DNA of 64,000 nt from contig JAKNDB010000105.1 in assembly GCA_024305405.1 (NCBI GenBank), positions 3,285,501 to 3,349,500 of the forward strand, given 5' to 3'. Both the position numbers and the translations under genes were made by a program. Below are positions 10,835-23,400 of the stretch, one piece after another. Numbering within the stretch: position 1 is the stretch's first letter; every line of letters begins with the position of its first letter. The notes beneath the pieces are model-generated. The model searched no databases and was not told the origin of the DNA. It was given only the letters and a program-made list of their open reading frames with translations. The DNA is from Dirofilaria immitis. Lineage: Eukaryota; Nematoda; Chromadorea; Rhabditida; Onchocercidae.

Positions 10835-12754
10835 ATTTAGTCATCGTTACCGTCCTCTGCTTGTTGCTTGCTTTTTGGATTTTTTTGGACATAGTTTGTT
10901 CTGGACAAGATTTCATTTCATTTTAAGTGATATAGCTCAAAGAATTACTTTAATCAATTCTCAGAAATATCTTTTTCACCAGTAGTAGTGCAGAATTAAT
11001 TTGTTCATCAACAGTTGCTTACTTCTTTACATCATCTTTTCATCTTCTTATCTCTCTCGAATTATTGATTTATTTTATTTAAAAATTTTCCCAATAAACT
11101 TAACCATTTTGTATCTTTTTCATTATACTTAAGTTTTCTTATCACTCGAAGAAAAAACAGAGGCATCGATATTTGATAGTATTCTGTTTGATTCGTTTAA
11201 AAATCACATAATAGAGATGACAAATTTCTAAATCCACCCGTTTATTTAATGTTTTCAAATTTTCTTTTCAAAGATGTAAGTTGCAGATGTATGAAGAATT
11301 CAATTATCTGAAATTTTTTCACGTAGTGATTGGAATTGTTTATAAAAGTAATATTAAGAATCATTATGATTATCGCTAGATCATAAGCCATATATATGTA
11401 TGTATTTATTTTCAAATATTCGGAGAAATCAATTTTAATAGTCTAACTAATTAAGTCTCCATAAAGTAAGGACTAACTAAAAATGTTTTCGAATTAGGCT
11501 TATCTTATCATAATGATTTCTACAGGTACATTTCTAAGATTTCCTAAATAAGGTACTATCCTGTTATTCCAATACAAGACTCTGCAGTAGAAATCTGAAA
11601 CAATTTTTGAAATGTAACAACTGTTCCACAAAGGTAATCTGCCCTTCACAGGGAAGAAACAGAGAGGATTATTTGCCAATCACTTCTCGATCCATATGCC
11701 TAACTTCCTCTCAGCTCTTTATCTCGAACTACCATCGTTAGTATTATCAGCAGCCTTCGCCAGAAGAAAGTTTTAAAAAATCTGGATTTTTAGTTGTGGT
11801 TACCACATCTTTTAATTCCTCCTCTTTCGCACCACTATCACTTCTTCCAGTCTTTTCAGTAGCTGAAGGAATTCCTGGATTCTTAGATTTTTTAACTTCT
11901 CTACTTTCTCTTATTGACTACAAAATTCTCGAGTTTACTGTTGCGCTTTATTATAATAATGCTACTGAGCATGATTGCTTTCTTCTCGACAATCTCTTCT
12001 CAATGTTATCTATTTTTAATCTCTTCATGCTTATATGATTACTTTTATATCTTATTCAATAAATGCATTATAAATTTTCCAATTAAATATTTAAATATAA
12101 ATTGAACTTTATTATTTATAGAAATCTATCATATATTTCATCTCCATGCTGTTACTCTGCACCTATTCTAAAAGGTTTATAATATGATGATTGATTAGCT
12201 TTTCTAGTTGAAATTTAAGGTTGCAAGAAGATGTAAAGAGAATGAGAAATAAAACTTATTGGAAATTAAGCCTGAAACAAGTTATATTTCTACAGTAAGA
12301 AAGCGAAGCAAATAATTTTCTTTAAATGCAAATTTATGATTCGATTCGAATTAAATGTAATAAAAAGTAATTAAAAATTTGAGATTATAAAAAAATAATT
12401 TGACAGGAAAACAAAACAGATTGTTTCGGTTATCACGAGAACTAATTAATTGATGAAGTATTATTTGGAGTGTTTATATTTAAAAATCCATAAACAAAAA
12501 GGATTTGAGTCGATTATTTCTGATTTGACATCTTTCTATCTCATTTAGTTATATTGAAAAGTTTCACTATTAAATTTGTTGATATTACAATTATCGTATT
12601 TTCCACATTACTTTTTCTCCTTCCAACTTATTAAGATCACAGAAGCAACAAAGAATCATTCAACTAAAATATGTTATGAAGGGCTGTTGATTTGATATGA
12701 ATTTATACTATTAAACATCGTTTTTCTTAAACACTCTGATGTATCGAATCTTAG
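10835..12754. other. Gene-poor AT-rich region
   Basis: No exon set with consistent phases was found. The open frame at 11796-12038 is serine/leucine-rich and typical of chance frames in AT-rich DNA. Together with 9.2-10.5 kb this separates the secreted-protein region from the next plus-strand gene. Confidence 0.35.
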
Positions 12755-14965
12755 GTGTAAAGTAATTATCGATGAGTGGAATCGTTTCCAACATGCAGCA
12801 ACATTTGCATCGCTTTGGAATCCCATTCAATTGCAGATGATGTTGAACGGTTACATCTGGAAATTAAATCTATTATTGTTTGAAGTTAATTTGGTGTTAA
12901 GTGGACCATTACGACTTGGTTCGAGCAATAATGTTGATTCGGTGGTTTTGGCCGATAGTGAAAAGGCCGTTATCATCGATACTTCCACCTCTTTCAGGGT
13001 ATCTCTTTAATAGCTTACTAAAATATAGTTGTGATATAGCTTGAAAACAACATAAAAGACAAAAGAGCAATTAGATGCAAATATTTTTAGATCTCACGAG
13101 CCAAATCAAAGGTATTTATGACTGAATTAAACTTTTTTAGCATAGACTTTATTCAAATATTATTAAAGTTAATGAAACATTTCAAAACCAGCCGTGAGAA
13201 AAATTTAATTCGTAATTATATAAAGAAATTGAGCTTGATCCTAAATATGTAGATATATTCAAATCCATGAAAATACCAATTATCCGAAATAACTAGTTGA
13301 GCAAAAGACTAGTTGAGTAAATGAAATTGCAGTAGAGCGATTGGATACGCCAATTGAACGGATCGAAATACGGCTTATGGACGAGAACGCCACACAACCT
13401 GTTGTTATTGATATTCAGAAATCAGTGCAAACTACGCCAACATCAAGTGACGAAGAAATTGATAGTTCAGTAATTGAATCAGGAGGCTTAAAAGAGAGTA
13501 ATGGAAATAAGAAGAGAAAAGCAGAAGAACAGAAGTTAGCATCACTGGGAGGATTTGAACTTAAGGTGGAACGAAAAGTAGAGCAACATATCGTTCCGAG
13601 ATCAGATCGTCGTTGGGACGATCGAATTACCATTTCCCAGCCCGAATACGTGGATGATTTACCACCAATTGATATCGATGATGAGGTAAGTTTTTTTTTT
13701 TCGAAATTCCTTCAATGTTGATATTTTAGTAATAAATTTTTTAAACGAGTTGAGTTATTACACTTATATTTCAAGAAGTTATTAAATCATGCAAATTAGG
13801 AGAAGGAAATTAATATTGCTAATATTTTTGTGATAACGAAATTACTGAAAATTTTGTCGTTCACAGGTATACAATTTGATATATTATAGCTTTTATCAAT
13901 ATATATATATATATATATTAGATTATTATAGATTTTCTAGTTGTTATTCATTACATTATTAGGAAACAATTGCTTTGGAGCAATTTCCACTAAATGGTTT
14001 TTCCAGACTTTCAGAAGAAGTAGAATTAGTTTAATAGAATCAAATCAACTCATGTGATGATTACTAGAAACTAGCATTTTGAAAATACAAAGATTATTAA
14101 AAATAATTATTTAACTGGAAGTTTTTATCAAAACAGGAAATTTATAATAATAATGAATAACATTCTAGAATAAAGTATTTACAAATAGCAATATGCATAA
14201 TTGAACTATTTTAATAAATGAGAAGTTACAGGATGAAGCGTCATTTGAAGTGTTACCAGTTGAAAAGTGTTATCTGAATCGTGATAAGTTAACACCAGAT
14301 ATTCTAAATGACATGGATAAAGATAAACGGAACCTATCTCGAATCCTCAGGCAATATAATACGCAACTCCGAGCGTACTGTAGCCCAGAGCATGAAGCAC
14401 GGGACGAAGCTTTTAGGCAGGTATTTCAAAATTCTAAAATATTCATTTATGTCTTTGGATGAAGTGCTGTTAAATTCTAAGCAAATGTTCGCTTGAAGTT
14501 CATAAAGGAATAAAGCATGAGTAAGTACGCAGTCGAATCAATCAAACAATAAATATACATAAATGAAAATGAATCAGATGAATTGATGTTACTATTTTTT
14601 ATAATTTCTGGTTTGCTGCATCGAGGATATTTAAGTAAAGGTCATAATATTTTTTTTGCGAAATACGTCTTCCGTAAGAATCCTTCTTGAGTATCTTATT
14701 TAATTAATATCTTTCATCGCAATGGCGATTCGATTCGTATAAAGAATAATAGCATGAAAAATTATTTGCAAAAAACTTTTATGAAGGAATTTTATTTAGG
14801 AACTGTCCATTATGGCGAGAAGAAAAAATGATACATTATTACAAATGGATGCGACTGTTATATTGCTCGGATTATAACCTTTGGCCTAATGCACCTAAAA
14901 TTAAGCGTTCATTTGGTGCTAATTTGCCACTTTTTGAAAAGCTTTATGCATTCATGCCAAAGTGA
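12755..14965 (+). CDS. Multi-exon gene, unidentified, acidic and coiled-coil-like regions
   Basis: Candidate exons: 12755-12998 (reading KVIIDEWNRFQHAATFASLW), 13333-13685 (DTPIERIEIRLMDEN; an acidic Ser/Thr-rich stretch; the basic patch NKKRKAEEQK; then RRWDDRITISQPEYVDDLPP), 14232-14420 (DMDKDKRNLSRILRQYN, likely helical) and about 14799-14965 (PLWREEKMIHYYKWMRLLYC to a TGA). The junction from 13685 to 14232 is phase-consistent and well supported. The joins 12998/13333 and 14420/14799 are out of phase by one and need another exon, another splice site or a base correction. KKRK could be a nuclear localisation signal. I considered the C-terminal conserved region of FAM13-type proteins for the 14.2-kb exon, but the resemblance is too weak to assign. 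Start codon not located. Confidence 0.45.
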
Positions 14966-15773
14966 TGTCTTGTCTTATCGCAGGTATAAGGTATTTGTTC
15001 CAAAGCGAAGCACTGCGTTTCACTTTATCACCTCAGTTTTCTTTTTTCTTTTTCAAAAAGTTTAATACATTTTGGCGTAGCGTAATTTCTTCTCGTAAGG
15101 TACAAAATATTTCTTAAGTAAAATATAAATTATTTCTTAAATATTTCGATTAAAAAAAAATCACTTTTTGATTAACAACAATAATACAGAAATATTTTCG
15201 TAACAATAGCATCAATAGAATGTCTGAACCGATATGATTGTTGATAATAGATACATGGCATATTTCTTCAGTTCTATTTTGCTCAATTTATAACTAAACA
15301 CCACTTTTATTTGAGTAATGCAAATTAGGAACAAATTGTGTATTCGCCAACCACAGCAAGCATATTTTTAGTTCTGTTTGATTTATGTTCGTTTTATCTT
15401 TGAAGCATAGACGTATCGATCGATTTTGTTAACAGTTACTTTAACAGGCGAGATTTCTCTATTTTGATGAACTAAGCTAAAATTAAATAATTGAATTGAA
15501 ATTATTATTAGTTGAAATTACAGAAAGAACCATATCAATTTAGTGCTGTGTCGTCTTGAATCATGCAATTTTGAAAATTATTTCTTCTTTAAAACCTGTA
15601 AAGCTATGTAATGATAGATTTCTACGGAATTTTCTGCAACTATTCAAAAAATATCATAAAAATATGAGAAAGCTACAAGTAATGAAAGGACTTATGATGG
15701 AGGATGCTTGCCATAGTTAGTTACTAGAATATAATGCTAATGATAGCCATTCTTGCTATTTTATTTTTATCAG

Positions 15774-15880
15774 ATCTATCATCACAATATTGTTGCTGAT
15801 TCTGTAGAACATTATCAGAAAATGGAAGAACTCGAACTCAAAAAAAGAATTGAAGCAATTGTTCAAGAAACCTGCAAGCA
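15774..15880 (+). CDS. Possible isolated exon with a charged helix
   Basis: After a TTTTTATCAG acceptor the frame reads IYHHNIVADSVEHYQKMEEL and continues with alternating charged residues consistent with a coiled coil. The open frame goes on to 15959, but the later part looks non-coding. It could be a further exon of the unidentified gene upstream, or chance. Confidence 0.25.
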
Positions 15881-15959
15881 ATCAATTTTATTTCTTCCCC
15901 ACTTCCGTTTTCTCATTCACGTGTTTTCCATTCATTCTAGGATTTTCATTTTCTTCTAA

Positions 15960-17481
15960 AGTCATTGATTGCTTAAATCGTTAAAAGTTTAACCTTTTTG
16001 TTTCAAAGCTAAAATTTTTTTTGTCTAAACATATTTTAAAATAATTATAATAGATATATAAAGATATTATATAGCGAATTCAAGAACACGAAGTTGATGC
16101 CTTTGAAATAAAACTACACAAATAGTTTTTTTTTCACTTTACAAATTTCAATTTAAAATCCAATTGATTTAGTCATGTTTTTATTCTTAATCATTTTTCT
16201 TTTGGTCATTAATTTGCATGCTGTAAAGGTAATGTTTACTGCGTGAATTTCAAAATGAATATTTTTTGAAATATTTGTCTAATGGTTTAAACCTCAGTAT
16301 GCTTCGTTGACCAATGATTGTCATAATCACTATTTTTTATGAATTAAAATTTTTCCATTATAAATTAATTTTTGCTCTTGTGAGATGCGTAATTGGAAAT
16401 AGCTTTCGTAATGGAATAAGGATGACAGGAGAAAGAAAGATAGAAATTCTCATAATAATTTAACTATTTTATGATCAATGGTCAATGCATTGACCTGATT
16501 GTATTTTTTTTCTTTTCTTGACAGATATTCAGCAGAGTTTTGTTTTCCGGGTCACAATTACGCTCTCTGATTTTTTTCTTTTTTTTTGAAAAAAACCGTA
16601 TTAAATATTTCAATGGTCTCGTTCTTATTGTCATAATTGTTTTACAACAATGGCGTAAAACACTGTGCTGTCTTCACACTACGAGATGGATTCCACAGTT
16701 TTGTGTAAATGCACTGTATTCTACTATTAAATAGTTCACATAGATTTTTCTTACTGCTCTTTCAAAGTTCCATGATTAGTTTAAAGAATCCGTCTATGTT
16801 TAAGAATTAGGCTTTCATTTTGTAAAAAATTTGGAACTACATGTACATAAACTTAATAATACATCATGTTTTTCTGAGACTTGCGACTTTTTTGGTAAGG
16901 GATTTTTTTATTCAATAGATTCATGTTTTTCTTTTTTTCATATAACTATTTGTTTGACAGTATCACTACCATCATGATTTTCATAAAGTTGTCATTACTT
17001 TATTTATATCTTAATTATTTCAAAGTTATCGAACCAAATAATTCGTATATTTTATCAATTTCAAGCAATGAAATCTTATTCAAAATATAGTCTTTCATAC
17101 GTCGCATGGATATTCAAGCATTGAAAATTAGAAATACGAATGAAACAAAAGAAAAAAATACTGAAAAATTTAAAAATTATACGAAAAGTCGTTTTTGACT
17201 TTCCAATTCGAACTAATATCGCATGTGAATAATAAGTAACTGAGACAAGTGCTCAAATAAGCAAAAAGTATTGTTGACAGATAATTATTTATTCATTATG
17301 ATTATTAAGTTCATTTGAATCGTGATTTCATGCTGATTTCTATTCCGATTGCTTCAATGGGAAATGATATTTTCATTAAAAAACTTTGAAATTTCCTGGA
17401 AAAAATTTTAACGGGATACCGGAAAAGATTTTTTCAATGAGGAAGCAGAAATATTTTAGTTGGTTGTCAATATAAATCCAG
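15960..17481. other. Intergenic AT-rich region, 3' of nidogen
   Basis: No supported exon on either strand. The open frame at 16540-16734 is dominated by T-runs. The 3' untranslated region of nidogen should lie just below 17482. Confidence 0.4.
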
Positions 17482-20400
17482 TCAACACCTATCAATATTA
17501 TCCGGACAAGCACAAGTTACATCTGTCTTCCCGGTAGACACAAGTATTCGCACCCACCATTATTCACTGCACAAGCTGTAGCAACTGAAAAAGAGATTTT
17601 GAATGAAAATTAAAATGGAATAAAAAATCTTTACAAAAAAATATCGACGAAAGTACCAATGCTTACTACATACTTGTAGCTATATGATAATTAACTAATT
17701 AATAATTGCTATAAAACATCTATAAAAGTAATTCGGAAGCAAAAAGAATTCGGTCTACAAATTTTCTCCTAGAAAAAGAAACAAGCAAACCTCCTTTGCA
17801 TCGTAATGGCACAGAAACAAGACCGTATAATCGTCCAGAACCGCCAACCGTTGCTGGAAACGATATATATCCATCGCCATTAACCGATACCGAATGAATT
17901 TTGTTGCTACAATGAAGTTCGTTCATTTAGACAATTCAAGGAAGTAGATAAATTTTCTTGAAATACAAAATGAAAGTTTCTGGAAAACAAAGCAATTTAT
18001 ATTTTTCTATTGCTTAATGAAAAAAAAAAAAAATTAAACGGAAATGAAAATGAAAACGTACTCGCTCCAATCGGTCCAATAGAAGCGTTGTTCGTTGTGA
18101 ACAGTTAATCCAAATGGATACTGAAGTGGGGCATAAACAATCCGACGATTATTTCCATTTAAGCCAATACAAGATAATTGCTGTAAACCAGCATCTACCC
18201 AGCACAATTGACGTCGTTCCAGAAGTACGGTAAGTCCTGAACTGTTAAAGGATAACGACTCGAAAGTTACTTAGGAGCAATTATTCGACCACAGCTCAAA
18301 TTCAATACGATAGTCACAGTTTAGTTCAGTTCGGAAATACAGTCCGGCTCAGTCTAACAGCTTCTATTTTTTCTCATATTCTATCTATTTTCAATGAAGT
18401 TTCTATTTTGCTATGTCTAACAACATTTTGTAGCATTTATTGTCAACTATAAATCAAATGTTGTTTGGATATGTGGTAACAAAAGTTTGATGAAAATATA
18501 ATTGGATCAATATCTATCAACATGCTGAGTAATAAGTATTTTGATTGATGGATGCAAAATGAATACCGTTAGGTAGGTGTACATCTGCGGTTATAAATGC
18601 GGAATTTTCAGTGCCATCCAAACGTACACGTCCAATCAATGGATTTTCACGATGCCAATCCGAGTAATACAAATACCTAAGGTAATAAATTTAATTTCAA
18701 TTTTCGTTATTAAATTTTCGATCTAATAGTTAATTACTTAATAAAAATGTAGCACTCGATAATGTTACCTATCAGTAAGATCGATGGCTAATGCGCGTGG
18801 ATTTACTAATCCTTCATTAATTAGAGTTTTATAATATTTTCCATCGAGACTAAGCACGCCAATTTCATCTTTAACCGAATCCGCGTAGTAAACATTACGT
18901 GAAGACCAATCGACAGCGACGCCTTCTGGACTTTTCAATACCGAATCCATAAATTTTTGTTCATCCGTTCCATTTATCGATGCTGATAAGATTGAATGAC
19001 CTATAAAAATAATTATAAGTTAAATAAAAAGTTCACGTCAGTATTTCACGACTTTCATGCAGAAGAGGCATTAAGTTGTTGATCATAAACTGATTCTCAT
19101 GTCAATAAAACGTTTAATTCCTTTCATGGGTTCTGAGCTAAATACTCTTGTATCCAAAATTTACATAATTCCTATAAATTACAACATAACTTAATCTAAT
19201 TTCAAATTCCTATAAATTACAACATAACTTAATCTAATTTCAAGTTAAGATTCTAACTGTTATTTACCAGCAATATCGCTCCAAATGATCCGTTCTTCCT
19301 GACAATCAAAATCAATACCAACGGCTATCTGATGCGGTACTATTATAAGCTGAAAGAGGAAAATGATGCTGATAATAAATTGGATTGAATTATTTTAATA
19401 AATGCATTTTCTCAAGAAACATACCTGTTTTCCCGGTAAATCAGGATTAGTACTTTTCTGAATTATTGTCATACCACGACAAATAAATATCGCTTCGTCG
19501 CGACTTTCACTATCTGCTGTAATTCTAACTTTAGTAAATTACGAAATATAGTTTAGCATGTTATATCAAAAGTAATGGAAAATAGGAAAGAATATAAAAA
19601 TCAAATTGTGTTATGCATCATCATTCCAGTATGTTTTTAAAGGACCATCAATATTTCATATCTTTCATCCTACGAAAAAGTCCAACTATTATCACCGGAC
19701 AATACATACGTGTGCAAGTTCGGCCATTCCCGTGATATCCATAGTGGCAGTTACAAACATAATGACCATATTCATTTGGTACGCATTCTGCGTGTTCAGC
19801 GCACAATGATCGATCATCCAAACAACTAGCTGCAATGTTACGGACTTATCAGAAGGAATATTTCTCTGATAAGCGCAAAATCTGCTACAATCATGCATTG
19901 CATTTGCGTCGTTGTAATATGGACCGTTGTTGTGTTCAAATGTTAATAATAAGTTATACTTATTTTCATCTTAGTCACTCAATATCCACTTTCACTCTTT
20001 TAAATCTAATAATATTATCGATAAGAGAAATGTTAAAAGATTACATTCCACGTAAGTATAACGGACATAATTGTAAGTGATAAATGATTTAATATTTATA
20101 AGCCTCGAGCCTCGAGAATTAATTTATTTAAGCAAGTCACACGAACACTGACATCAAAGTTCTCGTGCTTAAAAATACTCTATTAATCTGATAGAAACGT
20201 CAAATCAAATGGATGGAGCAAAAATTCTTGTTACCTTATTTATAGTTTACTATTTTCATTTGTTATTTATGCTAGCAAAAGTAGCATCACATTGCAACAA
20301 TCAGTGCAGAAGTGCAAAATCAATGGAAGTGTAAAAATTAATAGCAAACTGTATAATGTGCACAGATGTCCATTGCCTACATATCCTTGCATGCAACGAC

Positions 20401-23400
20401 ATCTCCAAGAATCGTCAGCTTCAACGTGCACACATCGTGCATGTGATGAGCATTCACTGCAGTGGTGCAGTTCGACTAAAAGAACAACTACAATGTGCAG
20501 AACGGTAATTCGAAAATTTTTAACTTTTTCAGAAGCATTAAAGGATTTTGCTTAAACATCCACTAGATCTTTCTGGTTCATAGATAATAGTGAGCTTAAA
20601 CTGGCTCGTAGTATTTAATGAATGGTATAAATAGTAATAATAAGGCGGATTAAGCCAGAAATGAGAAATCAAGGAGCGAATGAGAAAGATATGATCACAG
20701 TAAGACTTTAAGATATAATTAATGGTTTGATAAAATGTACTGATCCTCAGCAAATCTCAAAGCAAGAATGACTAACTGTTTCCTTCTTACATAACATTTG
20801 ATATATCGCATATAAAGTTACAAGGTAATTGAATACTTTATTGTTACAGCAAAAGAGACTTTGGCCTTGATGTTGAAGTTTAGTCAGTCTCGAGATCCTC
20901 TGTTTTATCTTATGCTAAGCTCTTTTACTTTACTCCACATATCTTTGATCTTTCTTAACTTTCACATCAAGACACAACCTTCTTTATGGCAATCTGCATG
21001 ACCGTCGCCCACAGTGCCATCTTTGCAAACACACTTATATCGTTCTTCTTTTTTGCTGTAAATACATCGGGCACTATGATGACAAATTCCCGGTTGTTCA
21101 TCGCATGTTGTTGCATGTCGCTCTATGCACTGTCGCCCATTACCGACAAAACCTTCAAAATTCCAAGATCACTCTGGACAGTGTAAATTTGAATTTTAAA
21201 ATAGAAATATAATTTAAATAAAATTAATAAAAGAAGAAACTAACCTTCCATACATTTGCAAGTGTATGTTTTCTCAGCTTCTTCAAACACACAGTCAGCA
21301 TTTTCGTGGCACGCTTGTTTATTACCAGGTGTGCAATCATCTACAATTATTTTAAATTTTGATGAAGAAAGTCATAACCTTGCTTTACTGATTTAGAATT
21401 GAAATCAATACGCAAATACCAATGATACAAAAGATTAACTTTCTCGACTAATTAATCCAACAATAACTAAGAAAGTAGGAAAATGTAGAACAGAACAATG
21501 TTGCTTCGTTATGTTTGCAAGTGCTTGAAGTCCAAGAATTTTCATTCCTAATAATTTAAATACTTTTTACTTAATTATCACTTGTTATGACATAAGAGCA
21601 AGGTAATAATTATTGATTAACCCCAACAGATGGCATAATAATAGAAAATCTCATGATCATTAATTTTTTGATAAATATGAGCTTTAAATCTCTGACTACT
21701 TTCAATCTTAGTCTTTTAGAAGATCAACATATGTATATCAAAATGAAGATTGCATATGGGAAATGAACTGAAAATATACATCGTCTTTCTTATTTTTAAA
21801 CCTCTCAAACCTGCAATGGTACAACGCGTGACACCATCACCCCGATAGCCAGGTAAACATTCGCAAAAATAATCCGATGAATTTTCACGAACAACACAAT
21901 GAGCATTTTGATTACAATCGCTTGCTTCGCGACAAACTTTAGAATCTAAGAAAATAAATTTATATATAATTACGTTGTTGAGAAATTTCTCGATAATTTC
22001 TCACACAATAACATCTGAAGATGACAATTACCGAACGATTTCAAGTGTGAGTCTTCATTAATATTAGTTGATTATAACTATTTTTATATTGCTAAAGATA
22101 CAGATCAAGCTTATAGACAAAGGCAATTCGAAAAAAGGAAAATATAAAATATAACCGGAGAAAAAAAAGATGTTTGCTTATTGATATTAGAAAATAGTTT
22201 TTTAAAGATTTGAATTCAGAAGGAGAAGGTACGACAGATCAAAAGGCCATCTCAAGAACATCTTTCAAAATATAGCAATTTGTGCAACAATAAAAAGTGA
22301 GGGAAAGCACAGAAGAAGCTACCAGGAAGCAAAGATGGTAGAAGAGTATGCTGTCGCACAATCTCACACGTATAACCGTCACCATCGAAACCGTCCAAGC
22401 ATCGACAATAGTGACGATTGGTGTATGCGTCCAGCACACACACTGCATTCAGATCACAATTACCAAGCTGATCACATCCTAACATAGCATCTACAAAATC
22501 CGCCTGATGGTTAAATGCCGCATAGGCAACTTTTTAAGAAGTTTCAGATGAATAATTTACGCCGAGTTGAATCTTTCCATATCACTAATTGACAATTATA
22601 CCAATGTATTTCTTTCGTGAACGAATTTTTATAATTTCTTTTTCATATTTCAATTGATAATGAAGTTGAAATTTCTGATATGCGAATTTAATTTGGAATA
22701 ACTGATATTTTTATGTGTATTCCCTTAAACCGTAAAATCATTGATGAAGATGGTAATTCGAAAAATAGATTCGTATATCTAACTAACATTATACTTCTCT
22801 CAAGGATAAATTTTGCATGCAACATTGGAAGAGGCATAGGAATTCAAGCAGCGTACATGCAGGAAGATTATCCAACGAAGTCATGGTACATCGATGACCG
22901 TCTCCTGAGAATCCTGGACGACAGCGACAACGATATACGCTTTCATCACGGTCGTTTTTTCGAAGATGCAATCAGCATTGGTATTACAATTATTAACCAC
23001 ATTGCAAGGCATTCCTTCTCTAAATTCATTGCTAGAATCTGCAAAAAAAAAGAGGAAGCGAGATAATTAGAAAAATTTGGCAGGGTTTAGAAGAGCAATT
23101 GCTGATTTTTTAAAATGAATCATTAATAAAGAAGACTGAAAAATATATTTTACAAACGTTATGCAAAAAAATAAATCCATCGGTCATGCATTTGTAATAT
23201 TCTTCATTTTAAAACTACTACGTGAAGTCACGTGTTATTGGAAGCGAAAGATCAATGATTGCAATACATAGGTATTCCAAAAGTTTAATATAAGTTTGTA
23301 GTTTTGAGTGCAAGCTAGCTTTTGTTTACAAAGAACTATGAAGTTCTTTTGCAGAACTCTATTTCTTACTATTATTCCCTTTGATTCCACGCAGTTCACG

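Noticed and set aside
22713..23066. Plus-strand frame of 117 codons
   Set aside because: Antisense of a nidogen EGF exon.
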